Source: Eledone cirrhosa
Lineage: Eukaryota; Mollusca; Cephalopoda; Octopoda; Eledonidae
Reading direction: 5' to 3'
Assembly (NCBI GenBank): GCA_964016885.1
Contig: OZ024741.1
Span: forward strand, 414,979,081 to 415,043,080
DNA length: 64,000 nt
Shown here: positions 12,401 to 26,500 of the stretch, in pieces
Layout of the letters: every line of letters starts with the position of its first letter
Position numbering within the stretch: the first letter of the stretch is position 1
Translations under genes and position numbers: made by a program
Notes under the pieces: generated by a model
What the model was told of the DNA's origin: nothing
The model's database searches: none
The model's input: the letters and a program-made list of their open reading frames with translations, nothing else

Positions 12401-15400
12401 ATATGCCCAGAATTTTCTCACCTTTTTCTCTTCAAAGCAGCTGTATCTGCCCAGAAATCCCTCACCTCTTTCTGTTTAAACCAGCTGTATCTGGCCAGAA
12501 TTCCCTCACTTCTTTCTGTTTAAACCTTCTGTATATGCCCAGAATTTTCTCACCTCTTTCTGTTCAAACCAGCTGTATCTGCCCAGAATTCCCTCACTTC
12601 TTTCTGTTCAAACCAGCTGTATCTGCCCAGAATTCCCTCACCTCTTTCTGTTCAAACCAGCTGTATCTGACCAGAATTCTCTCACCTATTTCTGTTCAAA
12701 CCAGCCATATCTGCCCAGAATTCCCTCACCTCTTTCTGTTCAAACCAGCTGTATCTAACCAGAATTCTCTCACTTCTTTCTGTTCAAACCAGCTGTATCT
12801 GACCAGAATTCTCTCACCTCTTTCTGTTCATACCAGCTGTATCTGCCCAGAATTCCCTCACAGCTTTCTGTTCAAACCAGCTGTATCTGCCCAGAATTCC
12901 CTCACCTCTTTCTGTTTAAACCTTCTGTATATGCCCAGAATTTTCTCACCTTTTTCTCTTCAAAGCAGCTGTATCTGCCCAGAATTCCCTCACTTCTTTC
13001 TGTTCAAACCAGCTGTATCTGCCCAGAATTCCTTACCTCTTTCTGTTCAAACCAGCTGTATCTGGCCAGAATTCCCTCACCTCTTTCTCTTCAAAGCAGC
13101 TGTATCTGCCCAGAATTCCCTCACTTCTTTCTGTTCAAACCAGCTGTATCTGCCCAGAAATCCCTCACCTCTTTCTGTTTAAACCAGCTGTATCTGACCA
13201 GCATTCCCTCACCCCTTTCTGTGCAAACCAGCTGTATCTGGCCAGAATTCTCTTACCTCTTTCTGTTCAAACCAGCTGTATCTGCCCAGAATTCCTTCAC
13301 TTCTTTCTGTTCAAACCAGCTGTATCTGCCCAGAGTTCCCTCACCTCTTTCTGTTCAAACCAGCTCTATCAGACCAGCATTCCCTCACCTCTTTCTGTTC
13401 AAACCAGCTGTATCTGGCCAGAATTCCCTCACCTCTTTCTGTTTAAACCAGCTGTATCTGGCCAGAATTCTCTCACTTGTTTCTGTTCAAACCAGCTGTA
13501 TCTGGTCAGAATTCTCTCACTTATTTCCGTTTAAACCAGCTGTATCTGCCCAGAATTCCCTCACCTCTTTCTGTTCAAACCATCTGTATCTGACCAGAAT
13601 TCCCTCTACTCTTTCTGTTCAAACCAGCCATATCTGCCCAGAATTCCCTCACCTCTTTCTGTTCAAACCAGCTGTATCTGACCAGAATTCTCTCACCTCT
13701 TTCTGTTCAAACCAGCTGTATCTGGCCAGAATTCCCTCACCTCTTTTTGTTCAAACCAGCTCTATCTGACCAGCATTCCCTCACCTCTTTCTGTTCAAAC
13801 CAGCTGTATCTGGCCAGAATTCTCTTACCTCTTTCTGTTCAAACCAGCTGTATCTGCCCAGAATTCCCTCACTTCTTTCTGTTCAAACCAGCTGTATCTG
13901 CCCAGAGTTCCCTCACCTCTTTCTGTTCAAACCAGCTCTATCAGACCAGCATTCCCTCACCTCTTTCTGTTCAAACCAGCTGTATCTGGCCAGAATTCCC
14001 TCACCTCTTTCTGTTTAAACCAGCTGTATCTGGCCAGAATTCTCTCACTTGTTTCTGTTCAAACCAGCTGTATCTGGTCAGAATTCTCTCACTTATTTCC
14101 GTTTAAACCAGCTGTATCTGGCCAGATTTCTCTCACTTCTTTTTATTCAAACCAGCTGTATATGACCAGAATTCTCTCACTTCTTTCTGTTCAAACCAGC
14201 TGTATCTGCCCAGAATTCCTTCTCCTCTTTCTGTTCAAACCAGCTGTATCTGACCAGAATTCCCTCTCCTCTTTCTGTTTAAACCATCTGTATCTGCCCA
14301 GAATTCTGTCACTTCTTTCTGTTCAAACCAGCTGTATCTGCCCAGAATTCCCTCACCGCTTTCTGTTCAAACCAGCTGTATCTGCCCAGAATTCCCTCAC
14401 CTCTTTCTGTTTAAACCTTCTGTATATGCCCAGAATGTTCTCACCTCTTTCTGTTCAAAGCAGCTGTATCTGCCCAGAATTCCCTCACTTCTTTCTGTTC
14501 AAACCAGCTGTATCTGCCCAGAAATCCCTCACCTCTTTCTGTTCAAACCAGCTGTATCTGACCAGAATTCTCTCACCTCTTTCTGTTCAAACCAGCTGTA
14601 TCTGCCCAGAATTCCCTCACTTCTTTCTGTTCAAACCAGCTGTATCTGCCCAAAAATCCCTCACCTCTTTCTGTTTAAACCAGCTGTATCTGGCCAGAAT
14701 TCCCTCACTTCTTTCTGTTTAAACCTTATGTATATGCCCAGAATTTTCTCACCTCTTTCTGTTCAAACCAGCTGTATCTGCCCAGAATTCCCTCACTTCT
14801 TTCTGTTCAAACCAGCTGTATCTGCCCAGAATTCCCTCACCTCTTTCTGTTCAAACCAGCTGTATCTGACCAGAATTCTCTCACCTATTTCTGTTCAAAC
14901 CAGCCATATCTGCCCAGAATTCCCTCACCTCTTTCTGTTCAAACCAGCTGTATCTGACCAGAATTCTCTCACTTCTTTCTGTTCAAACCAGCTGTATCTG
15001 ACCAGAATTCTCTCACCTCTTTCTGTTCAAACCAGCTGTATCTGCCCAGAATTCCCTCACAGCTTTCTGTTCAAACCAGCTGTATCTGCCCAGAATTCCC
15101 TCACCTCTTTCTGTTTAAACCTTCTGTATATGCCCAGAATTTTCTCACCTTTTTCTCTTCAAAGCAGCTGTATCTGCCCAGAATTCCCTCACTTCTTTCT
15201 GTTCAAACCAGCTGTATCTGCCCAGAATTCCTTACCTCTTTCTGTTCAAACCAGCTGTATCTGGCCAGAATTCCCTCACCTCTTTCTGTTCAAATCATCT
15301 GTATCTGTCCAGAATTCTCTCACTTCTTTCTGTTCAAACCAGCCATATCTGCCCAGAATTCCCTCACCTCTTTCTGTTCAAACCAGCTGTATCTGACCAG

Positions 15401-17249
15401 AATTCTCTCACTTCATTCTGTTCAACCCAGCTGTATCTGACCAGAATTCTCTCACCTCTTTCTGTTCAAACCAGCTGTATCTGCCCAGAATTCCCTCACT
15501 TCTTTCTGTTCAAACCAGCTGTATCTGCCCAGAAATCCCTCACCTCTTTCTGTTTAAACCAGCTGTATCTGACCAGAATTCCCTCACTTCATTCTGTTCA
15601 ACCCAGCTGTATCTGACCAGAATTCTCTCACCTCTTTCTGTTCAAACCAGCTGTATCTGCCCAGAATTCCCTCACTTCTTTCTGTTCAAACCAGCTCTAT
15701 CAGACCAGAATTCCCTCACCTCTTTCTGTTCAAACCAGCTGTATCTGGCCAGAATTCCCTCACCTCTTTCTGTTTAAACCAGCTGTATCTGGCCAGAATT
15801 CTCTCACTTCTTTCTGTTCAAACCAGCTGTATCTGGTCAGAATTCTCTCACTTATTTCCGTTTAAACCAGCTGTATCTGGCCAGATTTCTCTCACTTCTT
15901 TTTATGCAAACCAGCTGTATCTGCCCAGAATTCCCTCACCTCTTTCTGTTCAAACCAGCTGTATCTGCCCAGAATTCTCTCACCTATTTCTGTTCAAACC
16001 AGCCATATCTGCCCAGAATTCCCTCACCTCTTTCTGTTCAAACCAGCTGTATCTGACCAGAATTCTCTCACCTATTTCTGTTCAAACCAGCCATATCTGC
16101 CCAGAATTCCCTCACCTCTTTCTGTTCAAACCAGCTGTATCTGACCAGAATTCTCTCACTTCTTTCTGTTCAAACCAGCTGTATCTGCCCAGAATTCTCT
16201 CACCTCTTTCTGTTCATACCAGCTGTATCTGACCAGAATTCTCTCACTTCTTTCTGTTCAAACCAGCTGTATCTGACCAGAATTCTCTCACCTCTTTCTG
16301 TTCAAACCAGCTGTATCTGCCCAGAATTCCCTCACCTCTTTCTGTTTAAACCTTCTGTATATGCCCAGAATTTTCTCACCTTTTTCTCTTCAAAGCAGCT
16401 GTATCTGCCCAGAATTCCCTCACTTCTTTCTGTTCAAACCAGCTGTATCTGCCCAGAATTCCTTACCTCTTTCTTTTCAAACCAGCTGTATCTGGCCAGA
16501 ATTCCCTCACCTCTTTCTGTTCAAATCATCTGTATCTGCCCAGAATTCTCTCACTTCTTTCTGTTCAAACCAGCCATATCTGCCCAGAATTCCCTCACCT
16601 CTTTCTGTTCAAACCAGCTGTATCTGACCAGAATTCTCTCACTTCATTCTGTTCAACCCAGCTGTATCTGACCAGAATTCTCTCACCTCTTTCTGTTCAA
16701 ACCAGCTGTATCTGCCCAGAATTCCCTCACTTCTTTCTGTTCAAACCAGCTGTATCTGCCCAGAAATCCCTCACCTCTTTCTGTTTAAACCAGCTGTATC
16801 TGGCCAGAATTCCCTCACTTCTTTCTGTTTAAACCTTCTGTATATGCCCAGAATTTTCTCACCTCTTTCTGTTCAAACCAGCTGTATCTGCCCAGAATTC
16901 CCTCACTTCTTTCTGTTCAAACCAACTGTATCTGCCCAGAATTCCCTCACCTCTTTCTGTTCAAACCAGCTGTATCTGCCCAGAATTCCCTCACCTCTTT
17001 CTGTTCAAACCAGCTGTATCTGACCAGAATTCTCTCACCTATTTCTGTTCAAACCAGCCATATCTGCCCAGAATTCCCTCACCTCTTTCTGTTCAAACCA
17101 GCTGTATCTGACCAGAATTCTCTCACTTCTTTCTGTTCAAACCAGCTGTATCTGTCCAGAATTCTCTCACCGCTTTCTGTTCAAACCAGCTGTATCTGCC
17201 CAGAATTCCCTCACCTCTTTCTGTTTAAACCTTCTGTATATGCCCAGAA
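12401..17249 (+). repeat. Transition block with first 43-bp monomers
   Basis: This block introduces the repertoire of the rest of the window: the 43-bp ccttacc monomer (13,031, 15,230, 16,461), the gaatgttc monomer (14,433, 17,247), caacccag, caaatcatc and cacagctttctg monomers. The interval 14,433 to 17,247 is 64 x 44 - 2 bp, matching the two 43-bp monomers in between. Its parts resemble later blocks: the ctctatcagacc monomer at about 15,691 matches 26,905 downstream. No gene is seen. Confidence 0.8.
13201..14102 (+). repeat. 572-bp (13-monomer) tandem duplication
   Basis: The run from gcattccctc at 13,201 through the ttatttccg monomer near 13,521 recurs 572 bp later (13,773 to about 14,102). 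It carries the unusual ttctcttacc monomer and the ctctatcagaccagcattc monomer in the same order. The first copy has private changes (cacccctttctgtgc near 13,210; ccttcacttc near 13,285). A related segment is found near 49,986, 60,585 and 62,609. Confidence 0.82.
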
Positions 17250-20230
17250 TGTTCTCACCTCTTTCTGTTCAAAGCAGCTGTATCTGCCCAGAATTCCCTC
17301 ACTTCTTTCTGTTCAAACCAGCTGTATCTGCCCAGAAATCCCTCACCTCTTTCTGTTCAAACCAGCTGTATCTGACCAGAATTCTCTCACCTCTTTCTGT
17401 TCAAACCAGCTGTATCTGCCCAGAATTCCCTCACTTCTTTCTGTTCAAACCAGCTGTATCTGCCCAGAAATCCCTCACCTCTTTCTGTTCAAACCAGCTG
17501 TATCTGACCAGAATTCTCTCACCTATTTCTGTTCAAACCAGCCATATCTGCCCAGAATTCCCTCACCTCTTTCTGTTCAAACCAGCTGTATCTGACCAGA
17601 ATTCTCTCACTTCTTTCTGTTCAAACCAGCTGTATCTGTCCAGAATTCTCTCACCGCTTTCTGTTCAAACCAGCTGTATCTGCCCAGAATTCCCTCACCT
17701 CTTTCTGTTTAAACCTTCTGTATATGCCCAGAATGTTCTCACCTCTTTCTGTTCAAAGCAGCTGTATCTGCCCAGAATTCCCTCACTTCTTTCTGTTCAA
17801 ACCAGCTGTATCTGCCCAGAAATCCCTCACCTCTTTCTGTTCAAACCAGCTGTATCTGACCAGAATTCTCTCACCTCTTTCTGTTTAAACCAGCTGTATC
17901 TGGCCAGAATTCCCTCACTTCTTTCTGTTTAAACCTTCTGTATATGCCCAGAATTTTCTCACCTCTTTCTGTTCAAACCAGCTGTATCTGCCCAGAATTC
18001 CCTCACTTCTTTCTGTTCAAACCAGCTGTATCTGCCCAGAATTCCCTCACCTCTTTCTGTTCAAACCAGCTGTATCTGACCAGAATTCTCTCACCTATTT
18101 CTGTTCAAACCAGCCATATCTGCCCAGAATTCCCTCACCTCTTTCTGTTCAAACCAGCTGTATCTGACCAGAATTCTCTCACTTCTTTCTGTTCAAACCA
18201 GCTGTATCTGACCAGAATTCTCTCACCTCTTTCTGTTCAAACCAGCTGTATCTGCCCAGAATTCCCTCACAGCTTTCTGTTCAAACCAGCTGTATCTGCC
18301 CAGAATTCCCTCACCTCTTTCTGTTTAAACCTTCTGTATATGCCCAGAATTTTCTCACCTTTTTCTCTTCAAAGCAGCTGTATCTGCCCAGAATTCCCTC
18401 AGTTCTTTCTGTTCAAACCAGCTGTATCTGCCCAGAATTCCTTACCTCTTTCTGTTCAAACCAGCTGTATCTGGCCAGAATTCCCTCACCTCTTTCTGTT
18501 CAAATCATCTGTATCTGTCCAGAATTCTCTCACTTCTTTCTGTTCAAACCAGCCATATCTGCCCAGAATTCCCTCACCTCTTTCTGTTCAAACCAGCTGT
18601 ATCTGACCAGAATTCTCTCACTTCATTCTGTTCAACCCAGCTGTATCTGACCAGAATTCTCTCACCTCTTTCTGTTCAAACCAGCTGTATCTGCCCAGAA
18701 TCCCCTCACTTCTTTCTGTTCAAACCAGCTGTATCTGCCCAGAAATCCCTCACCTCTTTCTGTTTAAACCAGCTGTATCTGGCCAGAATTCCCTCACTTC
18801 TTTCTGTTTAAACCTTCTGTATATGCCCAGAATTTTCTCACCTCTTTCTGTTCAAACCAGCTGTATCTGCCCAGAATTCCCTCACTTCTTTCTGTTCAAA
18901 CCAGCTGTATCTGCCCAGAATTCCCTCACCTCTTTCTGTTCAAACCAGCTGTATCTGACCAGAATTCTCTCACTTCATTCTGTTCAACCCAGCTGTATCT
19001 GACCAGAATTCTCTCACCTCTTTCTGTTCAAACCAGCTGTATCTGCCCAGAATTCCCTCACCTCTTTCTGTTCAAACCAGCTGTATCTGACCAGAATTCT
19101 CTCACCTATTTCTGTTCAAACCAGCCATATCTGCCCAGAATTCCCTCACCTCTTTCTGTTCAAACCAGCTGTATCTGACCAGAATTCTCTCACTTCTTTC
19201 TGTTCAAACCAGCTGTATCTGTCCAGAATTCTCTCACCGCTTTCTGTTCAAACCAGCTGTATCTGCCCAGAATTCCCTCACCTCTTTCTGTTTAAACCTT
19301 CTGTATATGCCTAGAATGTTCTCACCTCTTTCTGTTCAAAGCAGCTGTATCTGCCCAGAATTCCCTCACTTCTTTCTGTTCAAACCAGCTGTATCTGCCC
19401 AGAAATCCCTCACCTCTTTCTGTTCAAACCAGCTGTATCTGACCAGAATTCTCTCACCTCTTTCTGTTCAAACCAGCTGTATCTGCCCAGAATTCCCTCA
19501 CTTCTTTCTGTTCAAACCAGCTGTATCTGCCCAGAAATCCCTCACCTCTTTCTGTTTAAACCAGCTGTATCTGGCCAGAATTCCCTCACTTCTTTCTGTT
19601 TAAACCTTCTGTATATGCCCAGAATTTTCTCACCTCTTTCTGTTCAAACCAGCTGTATCTGCCCAGAATTCCCTCACTTCTTTCTGTTCAAACCAGCTGT
19701 ATCTGCCCAGAATTCCCTCACCTCTTTCTGTTCAAACCAGCTGTATCTGACCAGAATTCTCTCACCTATTTCTGTTCAAACCAGCCATATCTGCCCAGAA
19801 TTCCCTCACCTCTTTCTGTTCAAACCAGCTGTATCTGACCAGAATTCTCTCACCTATTTCTGTTCAAACCAGCCATATCTGCCCAGAATTCCCTCACCTC
19901 TTTCTGTTCAAACCAGCTGTATCTGACCAGAATTCTCTCACCTATTTCTGTTCAAACCAGCCATATCTGCCCAGAATTCCCTCACCTCTTTCTGTTCAAA
20001 CCAGCTGTATCTGACCAGAATTCTCTCACTTCTTTCTGTTCAAACCAGCTGTATCTGCCCAGAATTCTCTCACCTCTTTCTGTTCATACCAGCTGTATCT
20101 GACCAGAATTCTCTCACTTCTTTCTGTTCAAACCAGCTGTATCTGACCAGAATTCTCTCACCTCTTTCTGTTCAAACCAGCTGTATCTGCCCAGAATTCC
20201 CTCACCTCTTTCTGTTTAAACCTTCTGTAT

Positions 20231-21289
20231 ATGCCCAGAATTTTCTCACCTTTTTCTCTTCAAAGCAGCTGTATCTGCCCAGAATTCCCTCACTTCTTTC
20301 TGTTCAAACCAGCTGTATCTGCCCAGAATTCCCTCACCTCTTTCTGTTTAAACCTTCTGTATATGCCCAGAATTTTCTCACCTTTTTCTCTTCAAAGCAG
20401 CTGTATCTGCCCAGAAATCCCTCACCTCTTTCTGTTCAAACCAGCTGTATCTGACCAGAATTCTCTCACCTCTTTCTGTTCAAACCAGCTGTATCTGCCC
20501 AGAATTCCCTCACTTCTTTCTGTTCAAACCAGCTGTATCTGCCCAGAAATCCCTCACCTCTTTCTGTTTAAACCAGCTGTATCTGGCCAGAATTCCCTCA
20601 CTTCTTTCTGTTTAAACCTTCTGTATATGCCCAGAATTTTCTCACCTCTTTCTGTTCAAACCAGCTGTATCTGCCCAGAATTCCCTCACTTCTTTCTGTT
20701 CAAACCAGCTGTATCTGCCCAGAATTCCCTCACCTCTTTCTGTTCAAACCAGCTGTATCTGACCAGAATTCTCTCACCTATTTCTGTTCAAACCAGCCAT
20801 ATCTGCTCAGAATTCCCTCACCTCTTTCTGTTCAAACCAGCTGTATCTGACCAGAATTCTCTCACTTCTTTCTGTTCAAACCAGCTGTATCTGACCAGAA
20901 TTCTCTCACCTCTTTCTGTTCAAACCAGCTGTATCTGCCCAGAATTCCCTCACAGCTTTCTGTTCAAACCAGCTGTATCTGCCCAGAATTCCCTCACCTC
21001 TTTCTGTTTAAACCTTCTGTATATGCCCAGAATTTTCTCACCTTTTTCTCTTCAAAGCAGCTGTATCTGCCCAGAATTCCCTCACTTCTTTCTGTTCAAA
21101 CCAGCTGTATCTGCCCAGAATTCCTTACCTCTTTCTGTTCAAACCAGCTGTATCTGGCCAGAATTCCCTCACCTCTTTCTGTTCAAATCATCTGTATCTG
21201 TCCAGAATTCTCTCACTTCTTTCTGTTCAAACCAGCCATATCTGCCCAGAATTCCCTCACCTCTTTCTGTTCAAACCAGCTGTATCTGA
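20231..21289 (+). other. Recurrent 352-codon open frame, judged non-coding
   Basis: This ATG-initiated open frame starts in a tatatgcccagaatttt monomer (weak context: t at -3, c at +4) and runs through 24 monomers of three-frame super-repeat. It recurs at 32,897-33,955 and 39,934-40,992 because the DNA block was duplicated, not because the reading frame is independently conserved: differences such as ctgctcag near 20,816 are single substitutions. Shorter open frames (88-230 codons) across the array have the same origin. No evidence of translation can be drawn from sequence. Confidence 0.7.
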
Positions 21290-23509
21290 CCAGAATTCTC
21301 TCACTTCATTCTGTTCAACCCAGCTGTATCTGACCAGAATTCTCTCACCTCTTTCTGTTCAAACCAGCTGTATCTGCCCAGAATCCCCTCACTTCTTTCT
21401 GTTCAAACCAGCTGTATCTGCCCAGAAATCCCTCACCTCTTTCTGTTTAAACCAGCTGTATCTGGCCAGAATTCCCTCACTTCTTTCTGTTTAAACCTTC
21501 TGTATATGCCCAGAATTTTCTCACCTCTTTCTGTTCAAACCAGCTGTATCTGCCCAGAATTCCCTCACTTCTTTCTGTTCAAACCAGCTGTATCTGCCCA
21601 GAATTCCCTCACCTCTTTCTGTTCAAACCAGCTGTATCTGACCAGAATTCTCTCACTTCATTCTGTTCAACCCAGCTGTATCTGACCAGAATTCTCTCAC
21701 CTCTTTCTGTTCAAACCAGCTGTATCTGCCCAGAATTCCCTCACCTCTTTCTGTTCAAACCAGCTGTATCTGACCAGAATTCTCTCACCTATTTCTGTTC
21801 AAACCAGCCATATCTGCCCAGAATTCCCTCACCTCTTTCTGTTCAAACCAGCTGTATCTGACCAGAATTCTCTCACTTCTTTCTGTTCAAACCAGCTGTA
21901 TCTGTCCAGAATTCTCTCACCGCTTTCTGTTCAAACCAGCTGTATCTGCCCAGAATTCCCTCACCTCTTTCTGTTTAAACCTTCTGTATATGCCCAGAAT
22001 GTTCTCACCTCTTTCTGTTCAAAGCAGCTGTATCTGCCCAGAATTCCCTCACTTCTTTCTGTTCAAACCAGCTGTATCTGCCCAGAAATCCCTCACCTCT
22101 TTCTGTTCAAACCAGCTGTATCTGACCAGAATTCTCTCACCTCTTTCTGTTCAAACCAGCTGTATCTGCCCAGAATTCCCTCACTTCTTTCTGTTCAAAC
22201 CAGCTGTATCTGCCCAGAAATCCCTCACCTCTTTCTGTTTAAACCAGCTGTATCTGGCCAGAATTCCCTCACTTCTTTCTGTTTAAACCTTCTGTATATG
22301 CCCAGAATTTTCTCACCTCTTTCTGTTCAAACCAGCTGTATCTGCCCAGAATTCCCTCACTTCTTTCTGTTCAAACCAGCTGTATCTGCCCAGAATTCCC
22401 TCACCTCTTTCTGTTCAAACCAGCTGTATCTGACCAGAATTCTCTCACCTATTTCTGTTCAAACCAGCCATATCTGCCCAGAATTCCCTCACCTCTTTCT
22501 GTTCAAACCAGCTGTATCTGACCAGAATTCTCTCACCTATTTCTGTTCAAACCAGCCATATCTGCCCAGAATTCCCTCACCTCTTTCTGTTCAAACCAGC
22601 TGTATCTGACCAGAATTCTCTCACCTATTTCTGTTCAAACCAGCCATATCTGCCCAGAATTCCCTCACCTCTTTCTGTTCAAACCAGCTGTATCTGACCA
22701 GAATTCTCTCACTTCTTTCTGTTCAAACCAGCTGTATCTGCCCAGAATTCTCTCACCTCTTTCTGTTCATACCAGCTGTATCTGACCAGAATTCTCTCAC
22801 TTCTTTCTGTTCAAACCAGCTGTATCTGACCAGAATTCTCTCACCTCTTTCTGTTCAAACCAGCTGTATCTGCCCAGAATTCCCTCACCTCTTTCTGTTT
22901 AAACCTTCTGTATATGCCCAGAATTTTCTCACCTTTTTCTCTTCAAAGCAGCTGTATCTGCCCAGAATTCCCTCACTTCTTTCTGTTCAAACCAGCTGTA
23001 TCTGCCCAGAATTCCTTACCTCTTTCTTTTCAAACCAGCTGTATCTGGCCAGAATTCCCTCACCTCTTTCTGTTCAAATCATCTGTATCTGCCCAGAATT
23101 CTCTCACTTCTTTCTGTTCAAACCAGCCATATCTGCCCAGAATTCCCTCACCTCTTTCTGTTCAAACCAGCTGTATCTGACCAGAATTCTCTCACTTCAT
23201 TCTGTTCAACCCAGCTGTATCTGACCAGAATTCTCTCACCTCTTTCTGTTCAAACCAGCTGTATCTGCCCAGAATTCCCTCACTTCTTTCTGTTCAAACC
23301 AGCTGTATCTGCCCAGAAATCCCTCACCTCTTTCTGTTTAAACCAGCTGTATCTGGCCAGAATTCCCTCACTTCTTTCTGTTTAAACCTTCTGTATATGC
23401 CCAGAATTTTCTCACCTCTTTCTGTTCAAACCAGCTGTATCTGCCCAGAATTCCCTCACTTCTTTCTGTTCAAACCAGCTGTATCTGCCCAGAATTCCCT
23501 CACCTCTTT

Positions 23510-26500
23510 CTGTTCAAACCAGCTGTATCTGCCCAGAATTCCCTCACCTCTTTCTGTTCAAACCAGCTGTATCTGACCAGAATTCTCTCACCTATTTCTG
23601 TTCAAACCAGCCATATCTGCCCAGAATTCCCTCACCTCTTTCTGTTCAAACCAGCTGTATCTGACCAGAATTCTCTCACTTCTTTCTGTTCAAACCAGCT
23701 GTATCTGTCCAGAATTCTCTCACCGCTTTCTGTTCAAACCAGCTGTATCTGCCCAGAATTCCCTCACCTCTTTCTGTTTAAACCTTCTGTATATGCCCAG
23801 AATGTTCTCACCTCTTTCTGTTCAAAGCAGCTGTATCTGCCCAGAATTCCCTCACTTCTTTCTGTTCAAACCAGCTGTATCTGCCCAGAAATCCCTCACC
23901 TCTTTCTGTTCAAACCAGCTGTATCTGACCAGAATTCTCTCACCTCTTTCTGTTCAAACCAGCTGTATCTGCCCAGAATTCCCTCACTTCTTTCTGTTCA
24001 AACCAGCTGTATCTGCCCAGAAATCCCTCACCTCTTTCTGTTTAAACCAGCTGTATCTGGCCAGAATTCCCTCACTTCTTTCTGTTTAAACCTTCTGTAT
24101 ATGCCCAGAATTTTCTCACCTCTTTCTGTTCAAACCAGCTGTATCTGCCCAGAATTCCCTCACTTCTTTCTGTTCAAACCAGCTGTATCTGCCCAGAATT
24201 CCCTCACCTCTTTCTGTTCAAACCAGCTGTATCTGACCAGAATTCTCTCACCTATTTCTGTTCAAACCAGCCATATCTGCCCAGAATTCCCTCACCTCTT
24301 TCTGTTCAAACCAGCTGTATCTGACCAGAATTCTCTCACTTCTTTCTGTTCAAACCAGCTGTATCTGACCAGAATTCTCTCACCTCTTTCTGTTCAAACC
24401 AGCTGTATCTGCCCAGAATTCCCTCACAGCTTTCTGTTCAAACCAGCTGTATCTGCCCAGAATTCCCTCACCTCTTTCTGTTTAAACCTTCTGTATATGC
24501 CCAGAATTTTCTCACCTTTTTCTCTTCAAAGCAGCTGTATCTGCCCAGAATTCCCTCACTTCTTTCTGTTCAAACCAGCTGTATCTGCCCAGAATTCCTT
24601 ACCTCTTTCTGTTCAAACCAGCTGTATCTGGCCAGAATTCCCTCACCTCTTTCTGTTCAAATCATCTGTATCTGTCCAGAATTCTCTCACTTCTTTCTGT
24701 TCAAACCAGCCATATCTGCCCAGAATTCCCTCACCTCTTTCTGTTCAAACCAGCTGTATCTGACCAGAATTCTCTCACTTCATTCTGTTCAACCCAGCTG
24801 TATCTGACCAGAATTCTCTCACCTCTTTCTGTTCAAACCAGCTGTATCTGCCCAGAATCCCCTCACTTCTTTCTGTTCAAACCAGCTGTATCTGCCCAGA
24901 AATCCCTCACCTCTTTCTGTTTAAACCAGCTGTATCTGGCCAGAATTCCCTCACTTCTTTCTGTTTAAACCTTCTGTATATGCCCAGAATTTTCTCACCT
25001 CTTTCTGTTCAAACCAGCTGTATCTGCCCAGAATTCCCTCACTTCTTTCTGTTCAAACCAGCTGTATCTGCCCAGAATTCCCTCACCTCTTTCTGTTCAA
25101 ACCAGCTGTATCTGACCAGAATTCTCTCACTTCATTCTGTTCAACCCAGCTGTATCTGACCAGAATTCTCTCACCTCTTTCTGTTCAAACCAGCTGTATC
25201 TGCCCAGAATTCCCTCACCTCTTTCTGTTCAAACCAGCTGTATCTGACCAGAATTCTCTCACCTATTTCTGTTCAAACCAGCCATATCTGCCCAGAATTC
25301 CCTCACCTCTTTCTGTTCAAACCAGCTGTATCTGACCAGAATTCTCTCACTTCTTTCTGTTCAAACCAGCTGTATCTGTCCAGAATTCTCTCACCGCTTT
25401 CTGTTCAAACCAGCTGTATCTGCCCAGAATTCCCTCACCTCTTTCTGTTTAAACCTTCTGTATATGCCCAGAATGTTCTCACCTCTTTCTGTTCAAAGCA
25501 GCTGTATCTGCCCAGAATTCCCTCACTTCTTTCTGTTCAAACCAGCTGTATCTGCCCAGAAATCCCTCACCTCTTTCTGTTCAAACCAGCTGTATCTGAC
25601 CAGAATTCTCTCACCTCTTTCTGTTCAAACCAGCTGTATCTGCCCAGAATTCCCTCACTTCTTTCTGTTCAAACCAGCTGTATCTGCCCAGAAATCCCTC
25701 ACCTCTTTCTGTTTAAACCAGCTGTATCTGGCCAGAATTCCCTCACTTCTTTCTGTTTAAACCTTCTGTATATGCCCAGAATTTTCTCACCTCTTTCTGT
25801 TCAAACCAGCTGTATCTGCCCAGAATTCCCTCACTTCTTTCTGTTCAAACCAGCTGTATCTGCCCAGAATTCCCTCACCTCTTTCTGTTCAAACCAGCTG
25901 TATCTGACCAGAATTCTCTCACCTATTTCTGTTCAAACCAGCCATATCTGCCCAGAATTCCCTCACCTCTTTCTGCTCAAACCAGCTGTATCTGACCAGA
26001 ATTCTCTCACTTCTTTCTGTTCAAACCAGCTGTATCTGACCAGAATTCTCTCACCTCTTTCTGTTCAAACCAGCTGTATCTGCCCAGAATTCCCTCACAG
26101 CTTTCTGTTCAAACCAGCTGTATCTGCCCAGAATTCCCTCACCTCTTTCTGTTTAAACCTTCTGTATATGCCCAGAATTTTCTCACCTTTTTCTCTTCAA
26201 AGCAGCTGTATCTGCCCAGAATTCCCTCACTTCTTTCTGTTCAAACCAGCTGTATCTGCCCAGAATTCCTTACCTCTTTCTGTTCAAACCAGCTGTATCT
26301 GGCCAGAATTCCCTCACCTCTTTCTGTTCAAATCATCTGTATCTGTCCAGAATTCTCTCACTTCTTTCTGTTCAAACCAGCCATATCTGCCCAGAATTCC
26401 CTCACCTCTTTCTGTTCAAACCAGCTGTATCTGACCAGAATTCTCTCACTTCATTCTGTTCAACCCAGCTGTATCTGACCAGAATTCTCTCACCTCTTTC

